Source: Streptomyces sp. ACA25 (GTDB lineage Bacteria; Actinomycetota; Actinomycetes; Streptomycetales; Streptomycetaceae). Taken from it: a stretch of 64,000 bases of DNA. Shown here piece by piece: positions 25,709-34,603 of this stretch. The notes below the pieces were generated by a model. It was not told the origin of the DNA. It saw only the letters and a list, made by a program, of their open reading frames with translations, and ran no database searches. Where the stretch lies: positions 248,001-312,000 of the forward strand of contig NZ_JAQKPV010000004.1 of assembly GCF_028200735.1 (NCBI RefSeq), given 5' to 3'. Numbering within the stretch: the stretch's first letter is position 1; each line of letters starts with the position of its first letter. The translations under genes were made by a program, and so were the position numbers.

Positions 25709-26902
25709 ATGCGCCACTACGGGCAGCTCACGGCAGCGGAACGGCGCTCGCTCTTCCACCAGGAGCCGGCCGAGTTCTCTCTCGACTCCGACCTGGTCAC
25801 CCTGGGCACCGCCCTCGGCGCCACTCTCTACAGCCCCGCCACCCGCCCCCGGCTCGCCGCGGACATCCGCAAACAGGCCGCCCGCGGCGTGGTATCCATG
25901 GTGCTCTGCCTCGAGGACTCCATCAGCGAGGCCGAAGTCCCCGGCGCCGAGCAGAACCTGATCCGCCAGTTCGGCAGACTGCGCGGGCAGGCACCACCGG
26001 ACGAGCTGCCCCTGCTGTTCATCCGGGTGCGCGACCCCCGGCAGATCACCGACCTGACCAGCCGTCTCGGCAGCCACGCGGAGCTGCTCGCCGGTTACGT
26101 CCTTCCCAAGTTCACCGCCGACACCGGACCGGCGTTCCTGGAGGCGCTCACCGCCGCCGAGGTCGGGTGCGGCCGGCGGCTGCTGGCCATGCCGGTACTG
26201 GAGTCCCCCGAGCTGCTGCACCTGGAGACCCGCGCCGAGGCGCTGGTCGCGGCGGCCCGGCTGGCCGACAAGTACCGGGAGCGAATACCCGCGGTACGTA
26301 TCGGCGTCACCGACTTCTGCTCCGCCTACGGGCTGCGCCGCACCCCCGACGTGACGGCCTACGACGTGCACCTGGTCGCCTCCGTCATCGCCGATGTCGT
26401 CAACGTCTTCGGCCGGGCCGACGGGACCGGCCACGTCGTCGCCGGGCCCGTGTGGGAGTACTTCCGCCCGCAGGAGAGGATGTTCAAGCCTCAGCTGCGC
26501 CGCAGCCCGTTCAGCGGCCGGGGCGCCGAGAGCCTGCGCACCGCGCTCATCGAGCACGACATGGACGGCCTGCTGCAGGAGATCGAACTCGACCGTGCCA
26601 ACGGCCTTCAGGGCAAGACCTGCATCCACCCCACCCACGTGGCACCGGTCCACGCCCTCTCCGTCGTCACGCACGAGGAGTTCAGCGACGCCGCGGACAT
26701 CCTGCGCACCGGGCCGGACGGCGGTGGAGTACTGCGCTCCGCCTACACCAACAAGATGAACGAGGTGAAACCCCACCGGGCCTGGGCCGAGCGGATCACG
26801 CGCCGGGCCGCGGTCTTCGGGGTCACCCGCCCGGGCGTGGACTACGTCGACCTGTTGTCGGCGGGCCTTGCCGAGGACGTCACCGTGAGCGAGCACGCAT
26901 GA
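25709..26902 (+). CDS. HpcH/HpaI aldolase / CitE-like protein of the Ter operon
   Basis: 397 residues. TIM-barrel lyase of the citrate-lyase-beta type: VVSMVLCLEDSISEAEVPGAEQNL (Glu-Asp), LLFIRVRDP (Arg), LAMPVLESPELLHL (catalytic/metal Glu), RIGVTDFCSAYGLRR (Asp) and GKTCIHPTHV. ATG 25709 follows AGGGGAAG. It ends in ATGA overlapping the next gene, so it is tightly coupled to the PRTase fusion. Family knowledge places CitE-like, PRTase/TRSP, StiP and HAD genes in predicted Ter-linked biosynthetic operons; the product is unknown. Confidence 0.88.
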   Translation: MRHYGQLTAAERRSLFHQEPAEFSLDSDLVTLGTALGATLYSPATRPRLAADIRKQAARGVVSMVLCLEDSISEAEVPGAEQNLIRQFGRLRGQAPPDELPLLFIRVRDPRQITDLTSRLGSHAELLAGYVLPKFTADTGPAFLEALTAAEVGCGRRLLAMPVLESPELLHLETRAEALVAAARLADKYRERIPAVRIGVTDFCSAYGLRRTPDVTAYDVHLVASVIADVVNVFGRADGTGHVVAGPVWEYFRPQERMFKPQLRRSPFSGRGAESLRTALIEHDMDGLLQEIELDRANGLQGKTCIHPTHVAPVHALSVVTHEEFSDAADILRTGPDGGGVLRSAYTNKMNEVKPHRAWAERITRRAAVFGVTRPGVDYVDLLSAGLAEDVTVSEHA

Positions 26903-29481
26903 ACCGGAACGAGAACCCCAGCGGCCACCGAGGGCAGCAGATCCCCGTCACCGGTGGCTCCACAGCACCCCGCACGCCCGGAGGCACCCGGCCCGGAGCA
27001 CCCTGGACGGGGGACTGGGTCGGGGAGCGGCTCGGCGTGCGCCTGCACGGAGCCGGGCTGCGCGAGCTGCTGGGCCTGGCCCTTCGGCGCAACGCCAAAC
27101 GGGCGCAGCTCCTGGTGTCGCCCGTGCTCGGAAAGCACGTGCCGCAGCGGCCGGCGGCCGTCCGCGCCGCCGGCGACGCGCTCGGCTCCCTGGTGCGCGA
27201 GGCGCTCGGGGAGGACGCCGGACGGGCCGTGGTTCTCGGTTACGCGGAGACCGCCACCGCACTGGGCCACTGCGTGGCGGACCGGCTCGACAGCGCCCCC
27301 TACCTGCACTCCACCCGCCGGCCGGTGGCCGGGATCGGGCCGGTCGGCGGCTTCGAGGAGGAGCACAGCCACGCCACCTCCCACCTGCTGCTGCCCGCCG
27401 ACCCGCAACTGCTCGCCGGGACGGGCCCCCTGGTGCTCGTCGACGATGAACTGTCCACCGGCCGCACCGTCCGCAACACCGTCGAGGCGCTGCACCGGCA
27501 GTGGCCGCGGGAGCGGTACGTCGTCGCCGCGCTCGTCGACCTGCGCACCCCGGAGGACGCCGCCGGCCTGGACAAGTGGGCGGCCGGGCTCGGAGTCCGG
27601 GCCGACGTCGTCGCCCTGGCCTCCGGTACCGTGCACCTCCCGGACGGGGTGCTGGACCGGGCCGCGGCACTGGTGACCGCCCACCAGCCCCTGGAGGACA
27701 CCGACCGCCCCGCCGGGCGGTCCCGCTCCGCGGACACCGACCGCCCGGCGGCACAGCGGGTGGACCTCGGCTGGCCCGCCCGCCTCCCCGAAGGCGGCCG
27801 GCACGGCTTCACCCCCGCCCACCGGGCACGCCTGGAAGCCGCGCTGCCGGCCATGGCCGACCGGCTCGCCGCCACCCTGCCCCGCACCGCCCGGCGGATC
27901 CTCGTCCTGGGCACCGAGGAACTGATGTACACGCCGCTGCGGCTCGCCGCCGCCCTGGAGCACCGGCACGGAGAGCGGACCGAGGTGCTCTTCTCCACCA
28001 CCAGCCGCTCGCCGGCGCTGCCCGTCGACGACCCCGGCTACGCGATCCGCACCGGCCTGACCTTCCCCGCCCACGACGACCCCGCCGACGGTCCCGGACC
28101 CCGCTACGCGTACAACGTCGCGGACGGCGGCTGGGACGCCGTCGTACTGGTCACCGACTCCGCCGGCGACACCCCTGCCCTGCACGCCCCCGGTGGCCTG
28201 ACCGACCGGCTTGCCGCACACACCGCGCACCTGCTGCTGACCGTCCTGCCCTGCCACGTCCCGGAGCCCCGCCCGGCCACCGCACCCCGTCGCACGCTCC
28301 CGGCGACCGGCCCGCCCCACGCGCCCGTCCCGCACGGCGCCCCGCACCCGCTGCGCGGTCCGCACTTCTCCTCCTACGCCCCCGACGAGGTCGGCTGGCT
28401 CCTGCAGGACCTCTCGCACGTCACCCTGGAAGCGCCCACCGAGGAACGCGAGGAGGCCATCCAGCGCGGGGGCGCGCACTACGCCGAATCGCTGCCCGTC
28501 GAGTACCAGCCCAGCGCGGAGTACCAGCGGCTCTTCCACAGCGCGCTGGACGCCTCCGCCCCCCGGATCGCCCGCGCGGTCGCCACCGTGACCGACATGG
28601 TGCTGGCCGACCGGCACCCGGCAGGCCGGCCCCGCGGCCGGTCCGGCCCGGTCCTGGTCTCCCTCGCCCGCGCCGGCACCCCGGTGGGCGTCCTGATGCG
28701 CCGCTGGGCCCAGCACGCGCACGGGCTCGACCTGCCGCACTACGCCGTGTCCATCGTCCGGGGCCGCGGCATCGACACCGCCGCGCTGCGCTGGCTCGCC
28801 ACCCACCACGACCCCGCCGACACCGTCTTCGTCGACGGGTGGACCGGGAAAGGCGCCATCGCCCGCGAACTCACCGAAGCCCTGCGCCCCGAACCCGGCT
28901 TCGACCCCTCGCTGGTGGTCCTCGCCGACCCCGGGGCCTGCGTCACCACCTACGGCACCCGGGAGGACTTCCTCATCCCCTCGGCCTGCCTCAACTCCAC
29001 CGTCTCCGGGCTCGTCTCCCGCACCGTCCTCCGTGCCGACCTCGTCCGGGACGGACAGTTCCACGGGGCGAAGTACTACCGCGAACTCGCCGGAGCGGAC
29101 GTCTCCGGGCACTTCCTGGACGCCGTCACCGCACACTTCCCCACCACCACACCCGACCCGCCCCCACCGCCGGGCGAGCGGACCGCCACCTGGGCGGGCC
29201 GGCAGGCCGTGGAAAGGATCAGCGAGGAGTACGGCATCGGCGACCTCAACCTCGTCAAGCCCGGCGTCGGCGAGACCACCCGGGTCCTGCTGCGCCGCGT
29301 CCCCTGGCGCGTCCTCGCACGCCGGGGCACCGGCGCCGACCTCGACCACATACGGCTGCTCGCCGCGCAGCGCGGCGTGCCCGTCGAAGAGACCGACGAG
29401 CTGCCCTACAGTTGCGTCGGCCTCATCCATCCCCGGTACACCAGGGGCGCCACCGGCGCCGACGGAAAGGCGGCCCGATGA
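26899..29481 (+). CDS. Four-domain fusion: PRTase_2 - TRSP - StiP cysteine protease-like - PELOTA RNA-binding
   Basis: 860 residues, coupled at both ends by ATGA overlaps. In order: an orotate-PRTase-like domain (about 35-245) with YAETATALGH, STRR, EEEHSHATSH and the PRPP loop VLVDDELSTGR (about 177-187); a TRSP domain (about 290-430) with STTSRSPALPVDDPGYAIRTGL; a StiP-like domain (about 490-730) with VSLARAGTPVG, SIVRGRGID, VFVDGWTGKGAI and SACLNSTVSGLVSRTV (candidate nucleophile Cys); and a PELOTA_1-like C-terminus (about 775-850, LNLVKPGVGETTRVLLRR). In many genomes these are two or three separate genes. Likely role: making and handling a ribosyl or nucleotide-like metabolite; inference from the family. 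Confidence 0.82.
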   Translation: MNRNENPSGHRGQQIPVTGGSTAPRTPGGTRPGAPWTGDWVGERLGVRLHGAGLRELLGLALRRNAKRAQLLVSPVLGKHVPQRPAAVRAAGDALGSLVREALGEDAGRAVVLGYAETATALGHCVADRLDSAPYLHSTRRPVAGIGPVGGFEEEHSHATSHLLLPADPQLLAGTGPLVLVDDELSTGRTVRNTVEALHRQWPRERYVVAALVDLRTPEDAAGLDKWAAGLGVRADVVALASGTVHLPDGVLDRAAALVTAHQPLEDTDRPAGRSRSADTDRPAAQRVDLGWPARLPEGGRHGFTPAHRARLEAALPAMADRLAATLPRTARRILVLGTEELMYTPLRLAAALEHRHGERTEVLFSTTSRSPALPVDDPGYAIRTGLTFPAHDDPADGPGPRYAYNVADGGWDAVVLVTDSAGDTPALHAPGGLTDRLAAHTAHLLLTVLPCHVPEPRPATAPRRTLPATGPPHAPVPHGAPHPLRGPHFSSYAPDEVGWLLQDLSHVTLEAPTEEREEAIQRGGAHYAESLPVEYQPSAEYQRLFHSALDASAPRIARAVATVTDMVLADRHPAGRPRGRSGPVLVSLARAGTPVGVLMRRWAQHAHGLDLPHYAVSIVRGRGIDTAALRWLATHHDPADTVFVDGWTGKGAIARELTEALRPEPGFDPSLVVLADPGACVTTYGTREDFLIPSACLNSTVSGLVSRTVLRADLVRDGQFHGAKYYRELAGADVSGHFLDAVTAHFPTTTPDPPPPPGERTATWAGRQAVERISEEYGIGDLNLVKPGVGETTRVLLRRVPWRVLARRGTGADLDHIRLLAAQRGVPVEETDELPYSCVGLIHPRYTRGATGADGKAAR

Positions 29482-30443
29482 CCGCGCCCGGGCCGCCCGC
29501 GCAGCAGCCGCCGGCCGCACCGCAGCCCGCCGTGCTGGTCGGCAGCGACCTCGACCGGACCCTCATCTACTCCGCGGCAGCTCTCGCGCTCGGCATGCCC
29601 GATGCCGACGCCCCCCGGCTGCTCTGCGTCGAGGTCTACCGGGGGAAGCCGCTGTCCTACCTCACCGAGACCGCCGCCGCGCTGCTCGCCGACCTCGCGG
29701 CCCGTACCGTCTTCGTCCCCTGCACCACCCGCACCCGCGAGCAGTACCACCGGATCAGCCTGCCCGTTCCCGTTCCGGAGTACGCGATCTGCGCCAACGG
29801 TGGCCACCTCCTGGTCCGCGGTGAGACCGACCACGACTGGCACCGCGGGGTCCGCCGCACGCTGGCGGCCGACTGCGCACCGCTGCCGGAGATCCGCGAC
29901 CGGATGCGGAGCACCGCAGGCTCCGACTGGCTGCTGAACGCCCGCACCGCCGAGGACCTGTTCTGCTACCTCGTGCTGGACCGCGACCGCTTCCCGGCGG
30001 AATGGGCCACCGAGCTCGCAGCCTGGGCGGAACCCCGGGGCTGGAGGGTCTCCCTGCAGGGCCGCAAGCTCTACGCGGTTCCCCGGCCGCTGACCAAGAG
30101 CGCCGCACTCGCCGAGGTGGCCCGGCGCAGCGGCGCCGGGGAGATCCTCACCGCGGGCGACTCCCTTCTCGACGCCGACCTGCTGCTCGCCGCGGACCAC
30201 GGCTGGCGCCCCGGCCACGGCGAACTCGCCGCCGTCGGCTGGAGCGCACCGCACGTCACGGCCCTGCCCGGGCAGGGCGTCAGTTGTGGGGAGGAGGTAC
30301 TTCGCGCGATGCTCCGCCACGCCGCCGGTTCATCAGCTCCCGCTGCTGCGCCGCCGCCTCCTCACGCATCCGCTGCTCCTCACCGGCCAGATCCGGATGC
30401 CGAGCCTGCCAGTACGGGTTGTCGTGCGGCAGGCGGGCACTGA
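29478..30443 (+). CDS. HAD-family hydrolase of the Ter operon
   Basis: 321 residues, ATGA overlap with the fusion gene. HAD motifs: VGSDLDRTL (motif I Asp pair), PCTTRTREQY (motif II Thr), a Lys in PLTKSAAL, and TAGDSLLDADLL (motif IV). The cap between motif II and III is large (type C2). The last 60 residues are Ala/Pro-rich and overlap the end of the oppositely oriented DUF4383 gene by 164 bp. A phosphatase acting on the operon's metabolite is the natural guess. Confidence 0.85.
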   Translation: MTAPGPPAQQPPAAPQPAVLVGSDLDRTLIYSAAALALGMPDADAPRLLCVEVYRGKPLSYLTETAAALLADLAARTVFVPCTTRTREQYHRISLPVPVPEYAICANGGHLLVRGETDHDWHRGVRRTLAADCAPLPEIRDRMRSTAGSDWLLNARTAEDLFCYLVLDRDRFPAEWATELAAWAEPRGWRVSLQGRKLYAVPRPLTKSAALAEVARRSGAGEILTAGDSLLDADLLLAADHGWRPGHGELAAVGWSAPHVTALPGQGVSCGEEVLRAMLRHAAGSSAPAAAPPPPHASAAPHRPDPDAEPASTGCRAAGGH

Positions 30444-30924
30444 CCCGGCCGTACAGGCCGAACATCAGCAGCATCACCCCGGTCACAAAGCTGAACAGGA
30501 CGTTCTGGATCTCGAAGTTCAGGATGTTCAGGCTGTCGCGTTCGAGCACCGCCAGATTGACGAAGCCGCTCAGCACGAAGGCCCCGCCGATGACGATGTT
30601 CAACGTGGACGCGAAGTTGCCGCCCTTGACCATGCCGAACAGCAGCAGCGCACCCACGGTCACCGACAGCCCGCTCAGCGCGCCGTTGGTCTGCAGACCG
30701 AGAACCGTCTCGTCCCCGGTGTCGAAGAAGTCAAGGTTCTGGGTGAACCCGAGGACCCCGAACACGATCAGGATGAGCCCCATCAGCCCGGCGCCGCTGC
30801 GGTAGACGGTGCTCAGCCGGTGGTCGGCGGGCAGGTGCTCGTCCAGGTTCGCCTGCTGCAGGAGACCGCGGACCCCGGCATCGGGAACCCGGGGCTCGCG
30901 TTCCGTCTCAGGGGGAGTGGGCAC
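30280..30924 (-). CDS. DUF4383 family membrane protein
   Basis: 214 residues from GTG 30924, with GAGGAGG 5 nt upstream. Four transmembrane helices (about 48-65, 83-101, 107-126, 137-160) follow an N-terminal cytoplasmic segment; the DUF4383 look is given by YRSGAGLMGLILIVFGVLGF and ILNFEIQNVLFSFVTGVMLLMFGLYGR. The charged C-terminal tail (REEAAAQQRELMNRRR) is antisense to the HAD gene's end. Function unknown. Confidence 0.85.
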   Translation of the reverse strand: MPTPPETEREPRVPDAGVRGLLQQANLDEHLPADHRLSTVYRSGAGLMGLILIVFGVLGFTQNLDFFDTGDETVLGLQTNGALSGLSVTVGALLLFGMVKGGNFASTLNIVIGGAFVLSGFVNLAVLERDSLNILNFEIQNVLFSFVTGVMLLMFGLYGRVSARLPHDNPYWQARHPDLAGEEQRMREEAAAQQRELMNRRRGGASREVPPPHN

Positions 30925-30993
30925 AGCGACCTCCTCACGTACGCGTACGTTCCCTGCCGCGTACCCGTGAGCCGCTGCCCTACACGGGCCGGA

Positions 30994-31209
30994 TCACCCG
31001 CAGCAACCGCCCCCGCAGCAGCCTCCGCCGCCCCCGGCCGGGGCAGCCGCCGGAGCGGACGAGACGCCGCCGACGGCAACCGTGGACAGCAGCTTCACCG
31101 TGTCCTCATGACCCTGCGGGCAGGTCGCGGGGGCGCCCGACTGGGCCATCGGACGGTTCAGCTCGAACTGGCTGCCGCAGCTGCGGCAGCGGAACTCGTA
31201 TCGCGGCAT
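30994..31209 (-). CDS. FmdB family zinc-ribbon protein
   Basis: 71 residues. MPRYEFRCRSCGSQFELNRPM and CPQGHEDTVKLLS give the FmdB C-x2-C ... C-x2-H ribbon (Cys8, Cys11, Cys30). The C-terminus is a Gly/Cys run (GGGGGCCGGGCCG) common in the streptomycete versions. It lies 23 bp upstream of the coiled-coil gene on the same strand. Regulatory role by family resemblance only. Confidence 0.88.
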   Translation of the reverse strand: MPRYEFRCRSCGSQFELNRPMAQSGAPATCPQGHEDTVKLLSTVAVGGVSSAPAAAPAGGGGGCCGGGCCG

Positions 31210-31232
31210 GGCAGCAGAGTAACCGGCCGCGC

Positions 31233-32573
31233 TCAGGAGCGGCCGCCCCGGATGTCCTCGACGACCGCGGCGACCATGCCCCGTACCGCCTGGGCCTCCA
31301 TCAGGAACTGCCAGTAGTCCGGATTGCGCCCGCCGCGCTCCAGCACCCCCACGGCGCGGTCCAGCCGCTCCACCGCCGCGTCGAGCGGCTGCGCGTGCCG
31401 CGGCTCGGGGACGCTGCGCCCGGCCATCGCCAGCCGCTGGGCGTCCCGTACCGCGAAGCGCGTCCGGTCGATCTCCTTCTTCGGATCGAAGGACACCTCG
31501 TTGAGCCGCTGCAGCCGCTCGCCGGCCGCCGACACCGACTCGTCGGTCCGGCCCAGCAGGGTCTGCACCGTCGTCAGCCGGGCCGTCGCGTCCGTCCAGC
31601 GCTGCTCGTCCCGGGCCCGCTGCGCCTCGCGGAGGGTCTCCTCCGCCTGCCGGACAGACTCCGCCGCCTCCTCCGGTACCCGCTGCAGGTCCTGCCAGCA
31701 GGCCGCGCTGAACCGGCGGCGCAGCTCGCTGAGGACCGGATCCACCTGGCCGGCCCGGGTGGTGAGCGCCTGCGCCCTCGTCCGCAGGGAGGCGAGCCGG
31801 CGGTCGATCTCCCCGGCCCGCCGCGGAAGCTGCTCGGCCTCCGCCCGCAGCGCCTCCGCCCGGCGCCGCACCTCCTCCGCACGCTGCACGGTCGCCTTGA
31901 CCCCGTGCCGGGCCGCACCCTGGTTCAGCCGGGTTAGCTCCGGCGCCAGGGCGGCCAGCGAGGCCGCCAGCTCGTCGGCCTGCAGCCGGGCCGCACGGAC
32001 CGTGTCCAGGGCCTGGGTGGCGGCCAGCAGGGACTGCTTGGCCCGCTCCACGGCCGGGGCCACCTGGGCCAGCTGAGTCTCGGCCTGCTCCAGCAACGGG
32101 CCCAGACTGTGAGCGAACCGCTCCAGGTCCACCTTGGTGCGGAGCAGCTCGTCCCGCATCCGGCTCAGGTCGTGCCGGGCCCGGGAGGCGGCGGTGGCGT
32201 CCAGATTCCCGCTGTCCAGGTCATGGGCGTCCATCACCTGGATGTACTCGTGGCTCACCCGGTCGATGCGTTCGCCGAAGGCGGCGAAGTCCGCACCGGT
32301 TTTCGCCGCCTGCGGTGAGTCGTCGACCGCGGCGATCGTCTCGATCGAGATGCGCAGGTCGCGCTGCGCGGTGTCGAGCTCGTAGAAAGCGGCCGCCGCA
32401 CCGTCCTTGGCCTCCTGGGCCTCGGCCCGCAGGTCCTCGGCCCGCCCGCGGCCCCAGCGGCGGGTACCGCCACCGGCGAACGATCCGGGAAGGCTCACCG
32501 CGAAGGCCAGCAGCACGGGCAGAGGCAGCAGCGCCCATGCCGCAAGATCCTTCACGGTGCGTGTCGCTGTCAC
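31233..32573 (-). CDS. Membrane-anchored long coiled-coil protein
   Basis: 446 residues from GTG 32573 (AGGGAG just upstream; ATG 32627 would add 18). One N-terminal transmembrane segment (WALLPLPVLLAFAVSLPGSFAGG, about 13-35), then about 400 residues of charged Ala/Leu/Arg/Glu-rich helix with heptads (TQLAQVAPAVERAKQSLLAATQALDTV; RRRAEALRAEAEQLPRRAGEIDRRL). There are no enzyme motifs. It could be a structural or cell-envelope scaffold protein. Functionally uncharacterised as far as I can tell. Confidence 0.75.
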   Translation of the reverse strand: MTATRTVKDLAAWALLPLPVLLAFAVSLPGSFAGGGTRRWGRGRAEDLRAEAQEAKDGAAAAFYELDTAQRDLRISIETIAAVDDSPQAAKTGADFAAFGERIDRVSHEYIQVMDAHDLDSGNLDATAASRARHDLSRMRDELLRTKVDLERFAHSLGPLLEQAETQLAQVAPAVERAKQSLLAATQALDTVRAARLQADELAASLAALAPELTRLNQGAARHGVKATVQRAEEVRRRAEALRAEAEQLPRRAGEIDRRLASLRTRAQALTTRAGQVDPVLSELRRRFSAACWQDLQRVPEEAAESVRQAEETLREAQRARDEQRWTDATARLTTVQTLLGRTDESVSAAGERLQRLNEVSFDPKKEIDRTRFAVRDAQRLAMAGRSVPEPRHAQPLDAAVERLDRAVGVLERGGRNPDYWQFLMEAQAVRGMVAAVVEDIRGGRS

Positions 32574-32654
32574 GTGCTCCCTCTCCCCGCCGACGAGATC
32601 CCGGACGATCCGGTGCCATTGTTCCATCCGGGGGAGCGGGGGGACACGGCCGCG

Positions 32655-33476
32655 TCAGCCGGAGCTGCGCACCGTGATGTCCCCGTTCCTGCTGCGGGTG
32701 CTGATCCGGTGCGCGCTGCCCTCGTCCTGCGGGACGCTGACCTCCACCTTCCCGTTGTCCGTCCGGGTACTGACCCGGTAGCTGCCGTCCGGGAGCTCGA
32801 TGGTGGTACGACCGTTGCGGCTGTCGGTCTCGACCAGGGACGGGGCGCGGTCCATCGTCATCCTGATGCGGCCGTTGCGGCTGTCCGCGCTGACCCGGTC
32901 GGATCCCATGCCGGTGGCGGTGATCCCGCCGTTGCGGCTGCTGAGCGAGACCGGCCCCTCGGTGCCGGCAACCTCGATGGAGCCGTTGCGGCTGCTGAGC
33001 GTCAGCGGCCCGCTGCTCCCGGCGACGTCGATGGGCCCGTTCCGGGTGGTCAGGTCGAGCCCCGCGGTGAAGCCCGAGGCGTTCAGCTGTCCGTTCCGGG
33101 CCTCGGCTCGCACTTCCACGTCCGCCGGCACCCGTACCTCGTGGCGCGCCTCGCACCGGGCGATCATGCCGCGGCAGGTGGTGTGCAGACTGAGCGTGTT
33201 CCCCTCCATGGACCAGCTGATGCCGGTGTCGCCGGTCAGCTTGCGGGCCTGAAACCAGCGGGTGACGCCGACCTCGCCGTCCAGACCGTCGTCGGGAATC
33301 AGATCGATCCGGCTGTTGCCGGAGTCGATGACCAGTTCTCCGGCGGCGAGCGGGAACGCGCGCTGCTCGCCGGAGATGTCGTGCGTCTCCTGCACACCGC
33401 ACGCCGAGACGGCGCCCGTGGCGAGCAGCACGGCTCCGGCGAGCAGCAGAACGGACGGTGCGGTGCGCTTCGCCAT
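32655..33476 (-). CDS. DUF4097-type beta-repeat lipoprotein
   Basis: 273 residues from ATG 33476. Signal peptide ending in a lipobox-like AVSAC, so probably lipidated and extracytoplasmic. The body is a right-handed beta-helix-like repeat: SRNG or equivalent (ARNG, TRNG, SRNG) recurs about every 17-20 residues from residue 120 on (NGQLNASG, NGPIDVAG, NGSIEVAG, NGGITATG, NGRIRMTM, NGRTTIEL, NGKVEVSV, NGDITVRS). Cys residues in CRGMIARCEA may form a disulfide. Such putative adhesin proteins often act with envelope-stress systems; none is adjacent. Confidence 0.82.
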   Translation of the reverse strand: MAKRTAPSVLLLAGAVLLATGAVSACGVQETHDISGEQRAFPLAAGELVIDSGNSRIDLIPDDGLDGEVGVTRWFQARKLTGDTGISWSMEGNTLSLHTTCRGMIARCEARHEVRVPADVEVRAEARNGQLNASGFTAGLDLTTRNGPIDVAGSSGPLTLSSRNGSIEVAGTEGPVSLSSRNGGITATGMGSDRVSADSRNGRIRMTMDRAPSLVETDSRNGRTTIELPDGSYRVSTRTDNGKVEVSVPQDEGSAHRISTRSRNGDITVRSSG

Positions 33477-33650
33477 GACCGGTGTCTCCCGTGATCGGCT
33501 CCGAGGTGTGCCGCTCACGGTAGGAGCCGCGGAGGGCCCGGCGGAATCCGGCAGCCCGCCCGGCCGGGGTGGGGCTGTCCCCCCTGGCCCCTCGTCGGGG
33601 CCGGACGGGAGCGCAGGCGGGGCGATGTAGGCTGGTGCCGGTCCTGCTCC

Positions 33651-33722
33651 GGGCGCATAGCTCAGCGGTAGAGCGCTTCCCTTACAAGGAAGATGTCGGC
33701 GGTTCGATCCCGTCTGCGCCCA
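33651..33722 (+). tRNA. tRNA-Val (anticodon TAC)
   Basis: 72-nt cloverleaf without encoded CCA. Acceptor GGGCGCA/TGCGCCC (33651-33657 with 33715-33721), D-arm GCTC/GAGC, anticodon stem CTTCC/GGAAG around loop CTTACAA (anticodon TAC, reads GUA), T-loop TTCGATC. Discriminator A at 33722. Confidence 0.93.
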
Positions 33723-33858
33723 CCCTTACAACCGCACTTGCGGGCAGCTCGGACAGCTCTTGCGCCGGGCGTGCGCTGCGGGCACGGCTCGGCCGTGGGC
33801 GCAGCGCCTTTTCCGTCGACGGGGCGGCGGAGGTACGCGGTCAGCCGGCGCGGAAGGG

Positions 33859-34041
33859 TCAGGCTGCGGCCCGGACGTTGTTCTGGATGGCCCGCAGCCA
33901 TACCGAGCGGAGCCGCTGGAGTTCCGCGCGCTCCTCCTCGCCCCAAGGCCGGGAGCCGTGGGCCTGCACATACCGGCGGATCGCCTCGTTCGCCTGTTCG
34001 GCGTCCGGGCGGGAGTCCTCGCGGTCTGGAGTGGTGGGCAT
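33859..34041 (-). CDS. Small conserved-type hypothetical protein
   Basis: 60 residues, start ATG 34041. Predicted all-helical and soluble: DAEQANEAIRRYVQAHGSRPWGEEERAELQRLRSVWLRAIQ. The pattern (acidic N-terminus, G-RPW turn, amphipathic helix ending in VRAAA) looks like a real small protein rather than a shadow reading, but I cannot assign a family. It lies just downstream of tRNA-Val on the opposite strand. Confidence 0.55.
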   Translation of the reverse strand: MPTTPDREDSRPDAEQANEAIRRYVQAHGSRPWGEEERAELQRLRSVWLRAIQNNVRAAA

Positions 34042-34118
34042 ACAGCAAGAGTACGGGCAGAACCGACACTCGAGGCGGTCTGCGGGCACTTGTTCGCGTG
34101 ACAGTGGTCATATTCCCC

Positions 34119-34131
34119 GAACACAGTGTTC
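34119..34131. promoter_or_regulatory. 13-bp palindrome upstream of the small gene
   Basis: GAACACAGTGTTC is a perfect palindrome about 78 bp upstream of ATG 34041 in a locally AT-rich patch. It is operator-like; the binding protein is unknown. Confidence 0.35.
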
Positions 34132-34250
34132 TTCCCGGTTTCCCGCTCTTCACTCTCTTTTTCCTCGGATGTTTCCCCGGACTGCCCGGGAGGACCCTGG
34201 CAGAGCGCCCGCGCACGCCCGGCCGTGGCCCGGCGCACGCGGCAGTGGCG

Positions 34251-34538
34251 CTACATCTTGACCTCGAAGGGGTCGTGTTCGGAGAGCAGCTTGTCCAGCC
34301 GGGCCTGGTCGACCCGGGTGGTGACCTGAGTGATGTCCTGCCGGTCGCGGACGCACTTGGCCAGCGTGAAGGTCGAAGAGGTCAGGAAGACCAGCCCCAG
34401 GGCGAGGTAACCGCGCTCCCAGGTGCCCAGCGGCAGCATGATGATTCCGTAGACCATCGCGACGAGGGCGATACCGAAGGCGAGGGCGGCCTGCGCGACG
34501 AAGGCGGTGGTCGGTGGTTTCTGCAGGGGAGAAGTCAT
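34251..34538 (-). CDS. YiaA/YiaB-type two-helix membrane protein
   Basis: 95 residues with two transmembrane helices (FVAQAALAFGIALVAMVYGIIML and GYLALGLVFLTSSTFTLAKCV) separated by the short loop PLGTWERG, then a soluble tail (RDRQDITQVTTRVDQARLDKLLSEHDPFEVKM). This is the YiaA/B topology. Function unknown; it is followed by a T-rich stretch and preceded by the DedA gene on the same strand. Confidence 0.75.
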   Translation of the reverse strand: MTSPLQKPPTTAFVAQAALAFGIALVAMVYGIIMLPLGTWERGYLALGLVFLTSSTFTLAKCVRDRQDITQVTTRVDQARLDKLLSEHDPFEVKM

Positions 34539-34603
34539 GCCCGCAGCATGGCCCGGGGCCGGGCCCCGGGCATGAGTACGCACACCCATTCCCGCCTGGG
34601 TAC

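Noticed and set aside
34119..34131. Actinobacterial SOS (LexA) box
   Set aside because: The dyad is GAAC-N5-GTTC, one base too long for the GAAC-N4-GTTC spacing of LexA sites, and the adjacent gene is not an SOS-type gene.
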